Position numbers and translations under genes: made by a program. A stretch of 22,112 bases of DNA from a virus, in the IMG/VR virus record IMGVR_UViG_3300027708_000320, positions 1 through 22,112 of that record; one strand, written 5' to 3'. The notes under the pieces are model-generated. The model did no database searches, was not told where the DNA came from, and was given only the letters and a program-made list of their open reading frames with translations. Shown piece after piece: positions 20,206 through 22,112 of the stretch; position 1 is the stretch's first letter, and each line of letters starts with the position of its first letter.

Positions 20206-21800
20206 GAATTCCTAGCTCACCTCTAGATCGAGAACTATTCTTTCTCGACGTCATTGAGAAGTGTTCCGTCTCCATGGCAGACCGGCGCACTGACTACGGT
20301 GGGCTACGCTCTTGGTATCTCTTTGGTAACGGGCCGGACGAAGCGCCGGCTCTCTATAACAAAATCTTTCCGCACATAGATCAGCTATCTTCTTTTCTCT
20401 ACTCTGCCGAGACCACGCGGTTCTCTATCGATCTCGGTGCAGACGTAGCAGAGGAAGAACAAGCCAAGCTGCCGGTTCTAACCCGCGCACTAAACGACGA
20501 GTGGCTCAACAGCAACGCTGACCAAGTGTTTTCCTCCGCCGTGTCGTGGGCGCTGGCCTACAACACGACGTTTGTCAAACTCGTCTACCGCAACGGAATC
20601 AACCCGTACCTAGTCGAGCCAAGCACGATCGGCGTGTTGCGCGAAGATGTGCCGTACACGGACCGCCAAGAGGCGCTGATCCAGACGTACTACATCACCA
20701 AGTCTGAGTTGTACAACCGGCTCTACAGCCACCCTAGACGGGAAGAGCTGGTCAACCGCGTGACCTATGCCCAGCACGACCGCACGGAAGTTGCTAACGG
20801 CGTGCAGCGCATCATTATGAGCCAGACGGACCCGACTCTGTATGGCAACGTCAACCTTGATCTGTCTGGCGGCAATCGCTACAAAGCCCAAGTCTCTGAG
20901 CCAACCGTGCAGATGACGGAACTCTGGCTGTGGAACGACGACACCAACGACTATCAGGTTGTCACCAAGGCAGACCCTGATATCATCATCTACGACAGGC
21001 CGGGTGAAACAGTTTTCCTAAAAGGGGAGCTGCCTTTTGTGCAGGTTTGCCCCTTACCCTTGTACGACTACTTCTGGGGTCAGTCAGAAGTGTCGCGTCT
21101 GATCTATCTCCAGCAGATGCGTAACAAACGCATGACGGAGATTCTTGACCTGCTATCCAAGCAGGTGAACCCACCGTCTGCCCTCATTGGCTTTACGGGG
21201 ATCCTAGATGAGAAGAACTTCGCTCTTAACCGCGCTGGAGGAATTCTCTCTACCGATATGCCAAATGCGAAGGTTGAGAAACTTGCACCTCAAGTCCCGC
21301 CCGACTTGTTCCGTGAGATCCAAGAGATCGATGGAATGTTTGAAGAAGCATCTGGCATCGTCTCTGTCTTGCAAGGCCGGGGTGAAGCAGGGGTAAGATC
21401 TAGCGGTCACGCCTCGCAACTTGCCCGTCTGGGGTCATCCAGAGCCAAGAAACGGGCGTTAGTGATCGAAGATGCGCTGGAAAAGATGGCTACGCTGTAT
21501 CTCAAGCTGATGCAGTGCTATTCCGACACGCATTACACCGACATCAAGGGCAATCGGTTCATTGCAGAGCAATTGCCTAAGAATTACGCCGTAAAAGTGG
21601 ACGCACACTCCAATTCTCCAATCTTTATGGAGGATACGAGGCAATTGGCGTTCAATCTCCTCAAAGCAGGTGCAATTGACAAGGAATCCTTGCTAGACTT
21701 GCTGGAACCGCCAATGAAGCAGCAGTTGAAAGAGCGTCTCAAGAAGATGGAGGCCGCTCAAGCCCAGCAAGCCGCTATGCAGCCTCTTAAGGAGAAGTAA
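20202..21800 (+). CDS. Portal protein (head-tail connector, 532 aa)
   Basis: ATGA coupled to the zinc-ribbon gene. Length, position after the terminase and the long helical C-terminus fit a portal. Motifs seen include YNKIFPHIDQLSSFLYSAET near 50-70, FSSAVSWALAYNTTFVKL near 110-127, PLYDYFWGQSEVSRLIYLQQ near 285-305, and the helical crown GEAGVRSSGHASQLARLGS near 395-415. It would form the dodecameric ring through which DNA is packaged. The C-terminus is Gln/Ala/Lys-rich (QAQQAAMQPLKEK). Exact family (siphovirus-like or podovirus-like) is not determinable by eye. Confidence 0.88.
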   Translation: MRIPSSPLDRELFFLDVIEKCSVSMADRRTDYGGLRSWYLFGNGPDEAPALYNKIFPHIDQLSSFLYSAETTRFSIDLGADVAEEEQAKLPVLTRALNDEWLNSNADQVFSSAVSWALAYNTTFVKLVYRNGINPYLVEPSTIGVLREDVPYTDRQEALIQTYYITKSELYNRLYSHPRREELVNRVTYAQHDRTEVANGVQRIIMSQTDPTLYGNVNLDLSGGNRYKAQVSEPTVQMTELWLWNDDTNDYQVVTKADPDIIIYDRPGETVFLKGELPFVQVCPLPLYDYFWGQSEVSRLIYLQQMRNKRMTEILDLLSKQVNPPSALIGFTGILDEKNFALNRAGGILSTDMPNAKVEKLAPQVPPDLFREIQEIDGMFEEASGIVSVLQGRGEAGVRSSGHASQLARLGSSRAKKRALVIEDALEKMATLYLKLMQCYSDTHYTDIKGNRFIAEQLPKNYAVKVDAHSNSPIFMEDTRQLAFNLLKAGAIDKESLLDLLEPPMKQQLKERLKKMEAAQAQQAAMQPLKEK

Positions 21801-21961
21801 TGGCAATGCAAAACACCACCCGCACGGGTGATCAGCCAAGAATTACGACAAAGACATTGGACAAACCTACAACTCCATCCTTGACGTATCGCACACAGAC
21901 GAATAGGATGGGCAATGCAGGAAATTCATCCCGCATGACTCGGGACTATTCCCGAAAGTGA
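21800..21961 (+). CDS. Small protein after the portal (53 aa)
   Basis: ATG overlaps the portal stop (TAATG), with AAGGAG a few bases upstream, one of the stronger ribosome-binding sites in the window. The product is Thr/Arg/Asn-rich and looks unstructured (MAMQNTTRTGDQPRITTKT, ending TRDYSRK), lacking acidic domains. It is followed after seven bases by the first tiny basic ORF. No family recognised; probably a minor assembly or scaffold-like factor. Confidence 0.7.
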   Translation: MAMQNTTRTGDQPRITTKTLDKPTTPSLTYRTQTNRMGNAGNSSRMTRDYSRK

Positions 21962-21968
21962 GGTTTCA

Positions 21969-22010
21969 ATGTATCGCACCAGCAAACGCGGTCGTAAAAC
22001 CCGCCGCTAA
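21969..22010 (+). CDS. Tiny arginine-rich peptide (13 aa)
   Basis: ATG TAT ... TAA encodes MYRTSKRGRKTRR, seven of 13 residues Lys/Arg, with an AGG five bases upstream. It shares RGRKxRR with the next tiny ORF, which suggests the pair is real rather than chance. It could bind nucleic acid. It is below the size of most gene calls, so confidence is limited. Confidence 0.4.
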   Translation: MYRTSKRGRKTRR

Positions 22011-22071
22011 TTGAGTTTGATGGGTATGGCTGCTTGCCCTTACAAGTGGCCCTCTTTACTTGGAGTATGCC

Positions 22072-22104
22072 ATGCGCCGTGGTCGTAAAGCTCGTCGGAA
22101 GTAA
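22072..22104 (+). CDS. Tiny arginine-rich peptide (10 aa), partner of the previous one
   Basis: ATG CGC CGT ... TAA encodes MRRGRKARRK, seven of ten residues Lys/Arg, with GGAG six bases upstream. The core GGTCGTAAA codons match those of the 13-aa ORF. An overlapping frame (ATG 22067) stays open to the window end, so the true 3' context is unknown. Confidence 0.35.
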   Translation: MRRGRKARRK

Positions 22105-22112
22105 TCCGACCG

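Noticed and set aside
22020-22088. 22-aa ORF overlapping the second tiny basic ORF
   Set aside because: No ribosome-binding site and it would compete with the better-placed 22072 start.

Overview
The window is a segment of a tailed double-stranded DNA phage genome (Caudoviricetes), most likely infecting a betaproteobacterium. The evidence is a terminase large subunit, a portal protein, a holin/lysozyme cassette, virion-associated coiled-coil proteins and a RecT/exonuclease/SSB recombination module, packed almost without gaps (most neighbours overlap by 1-20 nt). The host guess is inference: it rests on a phage-encoded H-NS-type protein whose C-terminal TWSGRGKSPRWI motif is typical of Burkholderiales-type H-NS proteins. 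No integrase, CI-like repressor, polymerase, primase, helicase, tRNA or CRISPR array was seen.

Layout. (1) Positions 1-9801, plus strand: the 3' part of a glycine-repeat virion protein, three long virion/ejection-type proteins, several small proteins, a holin candidate and a GH24 lysozyme, a metallophosphoesterase, a small basic SFCARSKG protein, a SAM-dependent methyltransferase and a 44-aa basic protein. (2) Positions 9802-14024, minus strand, convergent with the first block (stop codons back to back): an acidic protein, a GT-A glycosyltransferase, a PD-(D/E)XK-like protein, an HNH nuclease, SSB, RecT, a 57-aa protein, a YqaJ-type exonuclease and a 70-aa Cys protein. (3) Positions 14025-14546: a GC-rich stretch with no credible gene, holding two minus-strand terminators and a candidate promoter. 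(4) Positions 14547-16280, minus strand: seven small early or regulatory genes, including an H-NS homologue, a winged-helix protein and a two-helix membrane peptide. Three genes in the two minus-strand blocks (49, 42 and 57 aa) are very short, and two of them start at GTG. (5) Positions 16281-16757: divergent control region with an excellent minus-strand sigma70 promoter, an A-tract, repeated CCTGTCAACC and TCCTACCTGT motifs and a palindrome. (6) Positions 16758-22112, plus strand: terminase, DUF5672-like glycosyltransferase, HTH protein, zinc-ribbon protein, portal, a 53-aa protein and two tiny arginine-rich ORFs.

How it works together (inference): transcription leftward from the control region makes the small regulators first, meets tandem terminators, then makes the recombination proteins from a second promoter or by readthrough. 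The rightward arms supply packaging, portal, virion, ejection and lysis functions. Two glycosyltransferases and a methyltransferase suggest glycan modification of the virion or host surface. The first 420 nt of the terminase region is far more AT-rich than the rest, which suggests a mosaic junction inside the gene.
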